The notes beneath the pieces were generated by a model. The model was not told the origin of the DNA and made no database searches. It saw only the letters and a program-made list of their open reading frames with translations. Below, one piece after another: positions 1 to 5,904 of a stretch of 5,904 nucleotides of DNA; the stretch's first letter is position 1; each line of letters opens with the position of its first letter. Source of the stretch: a bacterium UBP3_UBA1247 (lineage in GTDB: Bacteria; UBA3054); NCBI GenBank assembly GCA_002308555.1, contig DBWD01000065.1:5571-11474 (forward strand), written 5' to 3'. Both the position numbers and the translations under genes were made by a program.

Positions 1-816
1 CCCGCCATTCTGAAAGCGATAGCGCCCTCCGGTTTTCTTCTCGGCCTGGACCGCGACACGGAAACTCTGCCTTTGGCTTACGAGAATCTGAAAGCGGTCG
101 GCGGCAATTTCACCCTGAGACATTCCGACTACGCCAAAGTAAGGGACGTTTGCGCGGAACTTGGCCTGGACTCCTTCGACGCCATCCTCTGCGACTGCGG
201 GATCTCCTCGAAACAGCTGGACGATCCCGAGCGCGGGTTCGGCTTCGAGAAGGAATGCCCCCTGGACATGCGCATGGACCGCAACGAGCTCTTCAAGGCT
301 TCAGATCTTTTGAACACCTGTCCGGAAAACGAACTGGCTGACATATTCCACCGTTTCGGCGACGAAAGGTTCTCCCGGCCCATCGCCCGCGCCATCGCGG
401 CAAAGAGGAAACTCAAGCCCTTCGAAAGCTCGGAGGAACTGGCGGCGCTGGTCTCGGGGGTCTATTACCGCTTCGGCTTCCGGCGCTCCAAGGTCCACCC
501 GGCCACCAGGGTCTTCCAGGCCCTGCGCATCGCCGTGAACCACGAGCTGACCTCCCTGGAGGAAGGCCTGAAGGGCGCCGCGGAACTGCTGGCGCCCGAA
601 GGAAGGCTGGTAGTCATCAGTTTCCATTCCGGAGAGGACAGGATAGTGAAAAATCTTTTCCGGGAATTCAAGCGGGCCGAACTCGGCTCCATCATAACCA
701 AGAAGCCCCTTACTCCCGGGGAAGAGGAAATCAAGGAAAACCCAAGATCCCGCAGCGCGCTTCTGAGAGTCTTCGAGAAGGCGCCAATCAAAGGAGAAAA
801 AACATGCCTAGAGTGA
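1..816 (+). CDS. rsmH: 16S rRNA (cytosine-1402 N4)-methyltransferase RsmH, 5'-partial
   Basis: This enzyme (formerly MraW) uses S-adenosylmethionine to methylate N4 of cytosine 1402 in the 16S rRNA P-site region. The frame is open from base 1, and 271 residues are visible against about 310 usual for the family. The N-terminus with the first SAM-binding motif (DxTxGxGGHS) therefore lies outside the window, and the TTG at 73 is not a real start. Visible motifs, in window residue numbers, are LGLDRD at 14-19 (acidic end of the second SAM strand), DAILCDCGISSKQLDD at 60-75, RGFGF at 78-82, PLDMRMD at 87-93, HPATR at 166-170, FQALRIAVN at 172-180, SFHSGEDR at 207-214 and the C-terminal NPRSRSALLR at 247-256. 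The usual form of the last-but-one motif is SFHSLEDR, so Gly211 is a substitution. The end overlaps ftsL by 13 bases. The identification is secure from motif order and from the dcw context. Confidence 0.97.
   Translation, partial: PAILKAIAPSGFLLGLDRDTETLPLAYENLKAVGGNFTLRHSDYAKVRDVCAELGLDSFDAILCDCGISSKQLDDPERGFGFEKECPLDMRMDRNELFKASDLLNTCPENELADIFHRFGDERFSRPIARAIAAKRKLKPFESSEELAALVSGVYYRFGFRRSKVHPATRVFQALRIAVNHELTSLEEGLKGAAELLAPEGRLVVISFHSGEDRIVKNLFREFKRAELGSIITKKPLTPGEEEIKENPRSRSALLRVFEKAPIKGEKTCLE
791..796 (+). promoter_or_regulatory. Shine-Dalgarno site of ftsL (AAGGAG)
   Basis: AAGGAG ends seven bases before the ATG at 804. It lies inside the last codons of rsmH and fixes the ftsL start, placing it 13 bases upstream of the end of the rsmH stop codon. 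It is the clearest ribosome binding site in the window. Confidence 0.85.
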
Positions 817-1211
817 TCTACACCAGACCCAAAAGGGAAAAGGAAAAAGGCCTGAGCCTGAACTTCAAGCTCTGCGCCCTCTTCTGCGCCGCTCTTTTGC
901 TGGCTGTCACGTTCTGCTTCGGCCTCATCAACATGAGCAAGAAGAAAGCCGACGTCCAGATGAGGATAGCCAACCTGGAATACGAGATCGTGGGCCTGCG
1001 CCGGGACAGGGATTTCACCAAGTCGGAACTGGAGAAGGTCCGGGCCGTGGAATACGTGGAGAAGGCTCTGGCGGAAAACGGCATCCACCTCCGCAAAACG
1101 AAACTCAGCCGCATCGTCAACCTGCGGAAGCCCGCTGGCATCGATGTGGACAACAACGAAAACAACCGGCTGGCCGGCGGCCCCCAGGGACGGGAGTCGG
1201 CGAACCGCTAG
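804..1211 (+). CDS. ftsL: FtsL-like bitopic cell division protein
   Basis: This is a 135-residue protein with the FtsL layout: a short basic cytoplasmic head (residues 1-22, rich in Lys and Arg), one membrane segment at about 23-43, then a heptad-like charged region at about 45-90 likely to form a periplasmic coiled coil. A hydrophilic Asn/Gly-rich tail follows (about 110-135). In the known family, FtsL pairs with FtsB and FtsQ and helps activate the FtsWI septal synthase. The name rests on topology, size and position between rsmH and the transpeptidase gene, because FtsL proteins share little sequence. The start is set by AAGGAG seven bases upstream of ATG. Three cysteines (24, 28, 38) fall in the membrane segment. 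The gene overlaps rsmH by 13 bases, so translation is probably coupled. A divergent FtsB/DivIC-type protein is the main alternative. Confidence 0.8.
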   Translation: MPRVIYTRPKREKEKGLSLNFKLCALFCAALLLAVTFCFGLINMSKKKADVQMRIANLEYEIVGLRRDRDFTKSELEKVRAVEYVEKALAENGIHLRKTKLSRIVNLRKPAGIDVDNNENNRLAGGPQGRESANR

Positions 1212-1229
1212 CATTTTTTGAATGATCTT

Positions 1230-3050
1230 ATGAAACAGGGAGGCGTGAAAATACATTTTCTTCTGGGCTTAACGGCCCTCGCCATGGCGGCGCTTCTGGT
1301 CAGGGTGTACATACTTCAGTGCACCGACCAGACGGACCGCAACGCCAAAAAACTCGAACAGCTGCGCACCACCGTCAAGGTGGAGGCCAAGCGCGGCCAG
1401 ATCTGCGACCGCCACGGCTCCATCCTGGCGCTGTCCACCACCTCCCCCATGCTCTGGTGCGACCCGGGCCTGGTGAGGGAAATCGCCGAGGACGGCGTCA
1501 AGAAAGGAAGGGCCGACATGAAGGACCTGGCCAGGAAAGAAGCCAGGCTGCTTGGCGAAGTCATGGAGATGTCCGAGAGCGACATCTACGCGAAGCTGAC
1601 CGCCAGCAACCGCTACAGCGTCATCGCCAAGGGCCTCATGGACACTGAGAGCCACAAGATCAGGGCCCTCATCTCCCAGAAAAAGCTGCCGGGGATCTAC
1701 GTCAAATACGAGGAGAAGCGCGTCTATCCCAAGAAGGAGCTATTCGGCGTGCAGATAGGCTTCTGCAACAACGAAGGCCACGGCGTCTTCGGCGTCGAGA
1801 GAGGCGCGGACCATTACCTGGCCGGCATCGACGGCTGGAACACTTTCCTCAGGGACAACCGCCAGCGCCGCTTCTTCGACCCGAAGAGCGTCGACCTCAT
1901 CCTTGACCCCATGGACGGCCAGAACGTTTTCCTGACCATCGACGAGAAGCTGCAGCAGATCGCCCAGGAAGCGCTGGCCAAGGCCGCGGAGGAATTCACT
2001 CCCGCCCGTGCCGGCATCATCATGCTCGATCCCTCCACCGGCGACATCCTGGCCATGGCCTCCTGGCCCTTCTTCGACCCCAACGACCGGAGCAATTACA
2101 AGGAAGGCGCCTTCAACAACATTCTCTTGTCCGACCCCTTCCCTCCCGGCTCCATCATGAAGCCCGTCTCCGGCGCCCTGGCCCTGGACGAGGGCGTGGT
2201 GACGCTCAATTCCCAGATAGACTGCAAGAACGGCCTCTGGATAACCGAATACGGCCGCAGGCTCAAGGACGACCACAAGCTGGGCGTCGTCAGCTTCAAG
2301 GACGTCATCAAGTTCTCCAGCAACATCGGCATCGCCCAAGTGGCGGAGATGCTGGGCAAGAAAAAATTCTACGAAGGCCTCAGGTCCTTCGGCTTCGGCT
2401 CCAAGAGCGACCTCAAGATCATCGACGGCGAGTCCCCCGGCATTTTCCAGAACTGCGACAAATGGTCCGGCTACAGCCTCCACTCCATGGCCTTCGGCCA
2501 GGAGATCAACGTCACGGCGCTGCAGATGGCCTCGGCCTACGCCACCATCGCCAACCGGGGCGTCAGGATGAAGCCCAGGCTGGTCAAGATGATCCACATG
2601 CCCGACGAATCGATCTCCCCGGAGGCGAAGAATTTCAATTATTTCGAACCCCAGGTGGCCCAGTCCGGGGTTATCTCGGAAAAGGCCGCCCTGGACATGA
2701 CTGACGCCATGGTGTCGGTGACCGACAGGGACGGCACCGGACGTTTGGTGGACATCCCGGGCTACAAGGTGGCCGGCAAGACCGGCACCGCCCAGAAGAT
2801 CGATCCGGAAACGAAAAAGATCTCCGGGAAAAACTACGTGGCCTCCTTCGCCGGCTTCGTCCCCGCCTACGATCCCAAGATCGTCTGCGTGGTGGTCCTG
2901 GACTCCCCCAGGGGCAAGATCTACGGCGGCACGGTGGCCGCGCCTATCTTCAGGGACGTCTGCAAGGCCGCGCTTGAGCATCTGCAGGTGCCGGCGGATT
3001 ACGAGACCGAGGAGGAAAACAAGAGAGAGGAACAATATGCTGCTGAGTGA
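1230..3050 (+). CDS. ftsI: Class B penicillin-binding protein, septal D,D-transpeptidase (FtsI/PBP2 type)
   Basis: This membrane-anchored transpeptidase cross-links peptidoglycan peptides in the periplasm and is the expected partner of FtsW and FtsL at the septum. Counting from the ATG at 1230 it has 606 residues. A short cytoplasmic head is followed by one membrane anchor (about 9-30), then the pedestal domain with RGQICDRHGSILA (55-67), RVYP (164-167) and FGVERGADHYLAG (187-199). The transpeptidase domain holds all three catalytic motifs: SIMK (308-311, catalytic Ser308 and Lys311), SSN (363-365) and KTGT (517-520). No PASTA domains are seen, and the protein ends in an acidic tail. The start is uncertain. 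ATG 1230 is chosen as the first ATG in frame, but TTG 1218 would add four residues, and the best Shine-Dalgarno match (1238-1243) lies downstream of both. The end overlaps murE by 14 bases. Position argues for the division paralogue rather than an elongation PBP2 or SpoVD. Confidence 0.95.
   Translation: MKQGGVKIHFLLGLTALAMAALLVRVYILQCTDQTDRNAKKLEQLRTTVKVEAKRGQICDRHGSILALSTTSPMLWCDPGLVREIAEDGVKKGRADMKDLARKEARLLGEVMEMSESDIYAKLTASNRYSVIAKGLMDTESHKIRALISQKKLPGIYVKYEEKRVYPKKELFGVQIGFCNNEGHGVFGVERGADHYLAGIDGWNTFLRDNRQRRFFDPKSVDLILDPMDGQNVFLTIDEKLQQIAQEALAKAAEEFTPARAGIIMLDPSTGDILAMASWPFFDPNDRSNYKEGAFNNILLSDPFPPGSIMKPVSGALALDEGVVTLNSQIDCKNGLWITEYGRRLKDDHKLGVVSFKDVIKFSSNIGIAQVAEMLGKKKFYEGLRSFGFGSKSDLKIIDGESPGIFQNCDKWSGYSLHSMAFGQEINVTALQMASAYATIANRGVRMKPRLVKMIHMPDESISPEAKNFNYFEPQVAQSGVISEKAALDMTDAMVSVTDRDGTGRLVDIPGYKVAGKTGTAQKIDPETKKISGKNYVASFAGFVPAYDPKIVCVVVLDSPRGKIYGGTVAAPIFRDVCKAALEHLQVPADYETEEENKREEQYAAE
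1238..1243 (+). promoter_or_regulatory. Shine-Dalgarno-like GGGAGG inside the 5' end of ftsI
   Basis: GGGAGG is the strongest ribosome binding match near the ftsI start, but it is badly placed. It follows the ATG at 1230, leaves only one base before GTG 1245, and is seven bases from an in-frame ATA at 1251. Either GTG 1245 or the rare start codon ATA 1251 is used, or the match is fortuitous and ftsI starts at 1218 or 1230 by coupling to ftsL. All choices keep the same frame and the membrane segment. Confidence 0.35.
1247..1260 (+). repeat. Short perfect inverted repeat at the ftsI start
   Basis: GAAAAT and ATTTTC form a perfect 6-base inverted repeat with a 2-base spacer, in an AT-rich patch of a GC-rich region. 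It directly follows the GGGAGG element. It is small enough to be chance. It could also be a protein binding site, but the two-base spacer is too short for a stable RNA hairpin. Confidence 0.3.
3026..3030 (+). promoter_or_regulatory. Shine-Dalgarno site of murE (AGAGG)
   Basis: AGAGG ends six bases before the ATG at 3037, inside the last codons of ftsI. It selects this ATG over the in-frame TTG at 2974, whose extra residues would be an Arg-rich stretch unlike any MurE N-terminus. Confidence 0.7.
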
Positions 3051-4506
3051 ATTACTGAAAGACATTCCCCACGAGCTCATCCAGGGAAGCGAAAAGGCTG
3101 AGATCTCCGGCCTTTCCCTAAACAGCCGCCAGGTCAAGCCGGGCTTCGTCTTCGTGGCCAAGAAAGGCGCCGTGGCGGACGGGCTGGTCTACATCTCCGA
3201 CGCCGTGGAAAGAGGCGCCGAGGTCATCTTCGTCAGCGAGCCTCCCAAGCTCGTCCCGAGCAGCATCACGGTGGTCAAGATCTCTGAGGACATCGAGACC
3301 CTTTCCCTCCTGGCCCACCGTTTCTACGGGCAGCCCAAGTGCAAGCTTGTTGGCATAACCGGCACAAACGGCAAGACCACCTCCGCCTATGTGGTCAGAA
3401 ATTTTCTCAGCGCCATGGGCCTCACCGTGGGCCTGATCGGCACGATCTCCTACGAGATCAAGGATCTTAAGAAACCCGCCTCCCGCACCACCCCGGACGT
3501 CTTCGAGCTCTATTCCCTCCTGTCCATCATGGACAAGGCCGGGGCCGACGCGGCCGTCATGGAAGTCTCCAGCCACGCCGCCGTCCAGAAAAGGATCGGC
3601 AACCTGCTTTTCGACGCCCTGGTCTTCACCAACCTCACCCAGGATCACCTGGACTACCATCACTCCATGGAGGAATACTATTCCGCCAAGCGGCGCTTCT
3701 TCGACCATTGCAAGAGCGACGCCACCTGTTTCGTGATGACCGACGACGAGTGGGGCGCCAGGCTGGCCGGCGAGCTGAAGGCGGAAGGAAAGAAAGTCGT
3801 CACCATGACCACCCTGGAGAAGGAGGCCGACATCAGGGCCAAGGACATCGTGGTCATGCGCGACGGTTCGGAATTCACCCTGGAAGGCGTCTTCCAGGCC
3901 CCCCACCGCCTCAAGATAAACTATCTCGGCCGCCACAACGTGGCCAACGTCATGGGCGCGCTGGCGGTGGCCCGCTCCTTCGGCATGCCGGAGGAGACCA
4001 TGCTGGAAATGTGCCCCGCCCTGCCCCCGGTGCCCGGCAGGCTCGAGTTCATGCCCAACAAGCTTGGGCTCGTCATCGTCATCGACTACGCCCACACGGA
4101 CGACGCCATGCGCAACGTCATGCGCTGCCTTAGGGAGATCACCGAGAACAGGCTCTGGATCGTCTTCGGTTGCGGCGGCGACCGCGACCGCACCAAGCGT
4201 CCCAGGATGGGCAGGGCCGCCGAGGAGATGGCCGACATGGTGGTCATCACCACCGACAACCCCCGCACCGAGGATCCCGAGGCCATCGTGGCGGACATCA
4301 AGGAAGGCATGAGCGGAAGCAACTACCAGGTCATCCTGGACCGCAAGCAGGCCATCGAGTACGCCATCAAGGAAGCCAGGAGCGGCGACGTGGTGCTCAT
4401 CGCCGGGAAAGGGCACGAGACTTACCAGGAGATCAACCGCGTCTTCTACGACTGCGACGAAAGAACGATAACCAAAGAGATAATCGCCAAGATAGAAAAT
4501 GCGTAA
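3037..4506 (+). CDS. murE: UDP-MurNAc-L-Ala-D-Glu:meso-diaminopimelate ligase MurE
   Basis: This cytoplasmic ATP-dependent ligase adds the third amino acid to the UDP-MurNAc dipeptide. The 489 residues match the usual length. The N-terminal UDP-substrate domain has LSLNSRQVKPGFVFVA (26-41). The central ATPase domain has the P-loop GITGTNGKTT (106-115), TTPD (151-154), EVSSHA (176-181), TNLTQDHLDYH (198-208) and Lys218 in the SAKRRFF context, the lysine expected to be carbamylated. The C-terminal domain has GRHNVANVMGA (298-308), DYAHTDDAM (350-358), GCGGDRDRTKRP (378-389), DNPRTEDP (407-414) and GKGHE (457-461). DNPR and GKGHE are the residues that bind mDAP in known MurE structures, so mDAP rather than lysine is the inferred substrate. 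The ATG at 3037 has a good ribosome binding site and overlaps ftsI by 14 bases. The end overlaps murF by 8 bases. Confidence 0.97.
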   Translation: MLLSELLKDIPHELIQGSEKAEISGLSLNSRQVKPGFVFVAKKGAVADGLVYISDAVERGAEVIFVSEPPKLVPSSITVVKISEDIETLSLLAHRFYGQPKCKLVGITGTNGKTTSAYVVRNFLSAMGLTVGLIGTISYEIKDLKKPASRTTPDVFELYSLLSIMDKAGADAAVMEVSSHAAVQKRIGNLLFDALVFTNLTQDHLDYHHSMEEYYSAKRRFFDHCKSDATCFVMTDDEWGARLAGELKAEGKKVVTMTTLEKEADIRAKDIVVMRDGSEFTLEGVFQAPHRLKINYLGRHNVANVMGALAVARSFGMPEETMLEMCPALPPVPGRLEFMPNKLGLVIVIDYAHTDDAMRNVMRCLREITENRLWIVFGCGGDRDRTKRPRMGRAAEEMADMVVITTDNPRTEDPEAIVADIKEGMSGSNYQVILDRKQAIEYAIKEARSGDVVLIAGKGHETYQEINRVFYDCDERTITKEIIAKIENA

Positions 4507-5857
4507 GTTCACACACGAAAACATTACGGAAGCCCTGGGCAAGGGCTTTGAGTTCTACGGCGTCCCCCCGACGGGGGCCATGGAGCTCAGGGTCGACACC
4601 AGGGAGACCGAGCCGGGCGATCTCTTCGTCGGACTGAGAGGCGGAGACACCCCCGAGATCGCGGCCAAGGCCGCGGAGAAAGGCGCCGCGGCCTGCATCC
4701 TCAGCTGCGGCGGAACGAGCCTCCCCTGCTACAGGGTGGTGGACACCGTCAAGGCCCTTCAGGATCTCTCCGCCTACCAGCGGGCCAGGATCCAGATCCC
4801 CATGATCGCGGTCACCGGCTCCTGCGGCAAGACCACCACCAAGAACATGCTGGGCTCCATCCTGTCCCAGCTCGGCGGCACGCTGGTCACCCAGGGCAAC
4901 CTTAACAACGAGATAGGGCTTCCCCTGACGCTGCTGCGCCTGGGCGACGAATACTCCTACGCCGTGGTGGAGATGGGCATGAACCACAAGGGCGAGATCC
5001 AGGCCCTGAGCCGCCTGGCCAGGCCCGAGGCCGCCGTCATCACCAACGTGGGCAGCGCGCACATAGAGTTCCTGGGCTCCCGGGAAAACATCGCGGAAGC
5101 CAAGGCCGAGGTCTTCCGCGGCCTGCCGCCCTGCGGCCGCGCGGCCCTGCCAAGGGACTGCGACTTCTACGAAAAACTGCGCGATATGGCGAAACGCCTG
5201 GGCCTCGAGGTCGTGCCCTTCGGCCCCGGCGGCGATTTCGAGTTTATTCTGAAGGAGGAGAAAGGCGAAGGCCTGTTCGGCGAGCTGAGAACTCCCATGG
5301 GCAGCGTCGAGCTGCGGGTCCCGGTCATAGGCTATTACAACGCCTTCAACGTGGCCGCGGCCGCCGCGGGCGCCTTCGCGCTCATCCCCGACATCAAGCT
5401 CGAGACCCTCGGGGCGGGTTTGGAGAACTTCAAGGGCGAGAAGCTGCGCAACGAGATCAGGCAGGGCCTGGGCGCCACCTTCATCCTGGACTGCTACAAC
5501 GCCAACCCGGATTCCATGCGCGCCTCCCTGTCCATGCTCAGGAAGATGCCGACGGCGGGAAGAAAGATCGCGCTGCTGGGCGACATGCTGGAAATTGGCG
5601 AAAAAACCGAGGAAGCCCACCGGGAGCTGGGCAGGTTCGCCGGGGAATTCCTGGACGCCCTCTTCACGGTCGGCGAGAACGCCGAGACCTACCTGAAGGG
5701 CGCCAGGGAAGCCGGAACGGCCTGCCGCCTGGAGGCGTGCCAGCCCTCCGAAACGGCGGAAAAACTGGCGGCCTACGTCAAAAAAGACGACCTGGTCCTT
5801 TTCAAAGGCTCCCGGGCCAACAAACTGGAGAACTATTTTTTCCTGTTGGAAAAATAA
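4499..5857 (+). CDS. murF: UDP-MurNAc-tripeptide:D-alanyl-D-alanine ligase MurF
   Basis: This cytoplasmic ATP-dependent ligase adds D-Ala-D-Ala to the UDP-MurNAc tripeptide made by MurE, completing the soluble pentapeptide precursor. It has 452 residues, normal for the family. The N-terminal domain has RVDTRETEPGDLFVGLRG (31-48). The ATPase domain has the P-loop VTGSCGKTTTK (105-115), GNLNNEIGLPLTLL (133-146), EMGMNHKGEI (158-167) and NVGSAHIEFLGS (183-194), followed by AKAE (201-204). The C-terminal domain has DCYNANPDSM (331-340), LLGDMLEIGE (359-368) and KGSRANKLE (436-444). Cys109 takes the place of the commoner Asn in GSNGKTT, and GYYN (278-281) replaces the usual GxHN. The start codon lies within the end of murE (ATGCGTAA), and no strong Shine-Dalgarno site precedes it, so translation probably depends on ribosomes finishing murE. 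Confidence 0.97.
   Translation: MRKFTHENITEALGKGFEFYGVPPTGAMELRVDTRETEPGDLFVGLRGGDTPEIAAKAAEKGAAACILSCGGTSLPCYRVVDTVKALQDLSAYQRARIQIPMIAVTGSCGKTTTKNMLGSILSQLGGTLVTQGNLNNEIGLPLTLLRLGDEYSYAVVEMGMNHKGEIQALSRLARPEAAVITNVGSAHIEFLGSRENIAEAKAEVFRGLPPCGRAALPRDCDFYEKLRDMAKRLGLEVVPFGPGGDFEFILKEEKGEGLFGELRTPMGSVELRVPVIGYYNAFNVAAAAAGAFALIPDIKLETLGAGLENFKGEKLRNEIRQGLGATFILDCYNANPDSMRASLSMLRKMPTAGRKIALLGDMLEIGEKTEEAHRELGRFAGEFLDALFTVGENAETYLKGAREAGTACRLEACQPSETAEKLAAYVKKDDLVLFKGSRANKLENYFFLLEK
5834..5856 (+). other. AU-rich imperfect hairpin at the murF 3' end
   Basis: TTTTTCC (5837-5843) pairs perfectly with GGAAAAA (5848-5854) around the loop TGTT. Two more pairs can form beyond a bulged T. It ends at the murF stop codon and covers the GGA that would be the only Shine-Dalgarno candidate for the ATG at 5862. 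The stem is AU-rich and is followed by A residues, not a U tract, so it is not an intrinsic terminator. It may be chance, since it encodes YFFLLEK of MurF. Confidence 0.3.
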
Positions 5858-5861
5858 AAAT

Positions 5862-5904
5862 ATGAACGAGTTTATGAAAAGCAGGAACGGAATGTGTGCG
5901 GTGA
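5862..5904 (+). CDS. Start of an unidentified downstream gene, 3'-partial
   Basis: Four bases after the murF stop, an in-frame run of 14 complete codons begins with ATG and reads MNEFMKSRNGMCAV without a stop before the window ends. Two further ATGs in the same frame (5874, 5892) are possible starts. The one at 5892 has the best ribosome binding site, AGGA at 5883-5886, five bases upstream. In dcw clusters the gene after murF is often mraY, and murD or ftsW is also possible. Too little is visible to choose, so no symbol is given. The spacing and strand support membership of the same operon. Confidence 0.6.
   Translation, partial: MNEFMKSRNGMCAV

Noticed and set aside
73..75. TTG 73 as the start of rsmH
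   Set aside because: The frame is open upstream to base 1 and encodes the SAM-binding LGLDRD motif, so the gene begins outside the window.
1195..1220. T6 run after the ftsL stop as an intrinsic terminator
   Set aside because: Only a 3-base stem (CGG-CGAA-CCG) lies upstream, and it is not adjacent to the T run. A terminator here would also cut the operon before ftsI.
1218..1250. TTGAAT as a -35 box of an internal promoter for ftsI
   Set aside because: No -10-like hexamer is found at the expected spacing; the bases there are the GC-rich GGGAGGCGTG.
2974..3036. TTG 2974 as the start of murE
   Set aside because: It would add 21 Arg-rich residues not expected in MurE and has no ribosome binding site, while ATG 3037 does.
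5350..5385. GC-rich repeat with CCGCGG and GCGGCCGC-like palindromes in murF
   Set aside because: It encodes an alanine-rich helix following the GYYNAFN motif, where the family is normally Ala-rich, so the codon composition explains it.
1740..5620. Long minus-strand open frames of about 395-474 codons opposite ftsI, murE and murF
   Set aside because: They are opposite genes with full sets of family motifs. Their translations are rich in Gly, Val, His, Asp and Ala with no recognisable domain, which is what GC-rich codon bias produces on the antisense strand.

Overview
The window is a stretch of a bacterial division and cell wall (dcw) cluster. All genes lie on the + strand in the order rsmH (5'-truncated by the window edge), an ftsL-like gene, an ftsI/PBP2-type transpeptidase gene, murE, murF, and the first codons of a further gene cut off at the right edge. 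This is the classic dcw order. I see no mobile element, tRNA, rRNA, CRISPR array or accessory system, and I found no previously undescribed system here.

Organism: the DNA is GC-rich inside genes, with short AT-rich patches at two gene junctions (about 1205-1262 and 5830-5880). Arginine AGG codons are common next to CGC, which argues against a typical enterobacterium or pseudomonad. MurE carries the DNPR signature of meso-diaminopimelate-adding enzymes, and an FtsL-type bitopic protein sits before the transpeptidase. Together these suggest a diderm bacterium with mDAP peptidoglycan. A member of the Planctomycetes-Verrucomicrobia-Lentisphaerae group is possible, but that is a weak impression and not a demonstrated placement.

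Layout: 1-816 rsmH, 16S rRNA m4C methyltransferase, lacking roughly its first 35-40 residues. 804-1211 ftsL-like division protein. 1218 or 1230 to 3050 class B penicillin-binding protein. 3037-4506 murE. 4499-5857 murF. From 5862 an unidentified partial gene. Three junctions overlap (13, 14 and 8 bases), so the genes are almost certainly one transcript with translational coupling. The only gap of any size before the last gene is 6-18 bases between ftsL and ftsI, depending on the ftsI start. No intrinsic terminator or convincing promoter is visible, and no stretch over 300 bases lacks a gene.

How the genes work together: MurE and MurF perform consecutive cytoplasmic ligations, adding mDAP and then D-Ala-D-Ala to the UDP-MurNAc peptide. 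The penicillin-binding protein cross-links the resulting peptides in the periplasm at the septum, with FtsL as its probable divisome partner. RsmH is a ribosome modification enzyme that is conserved at this position for reasons that remain unclear. The points most worth a second look are the ambiguous start of ftsI, the similar MN[DE][LF]MK openings of ftsI and the last gene, a few substitutions in conserved motifs of RsmH and MurF, and small inverted repeats at the two AT-rich junctions.
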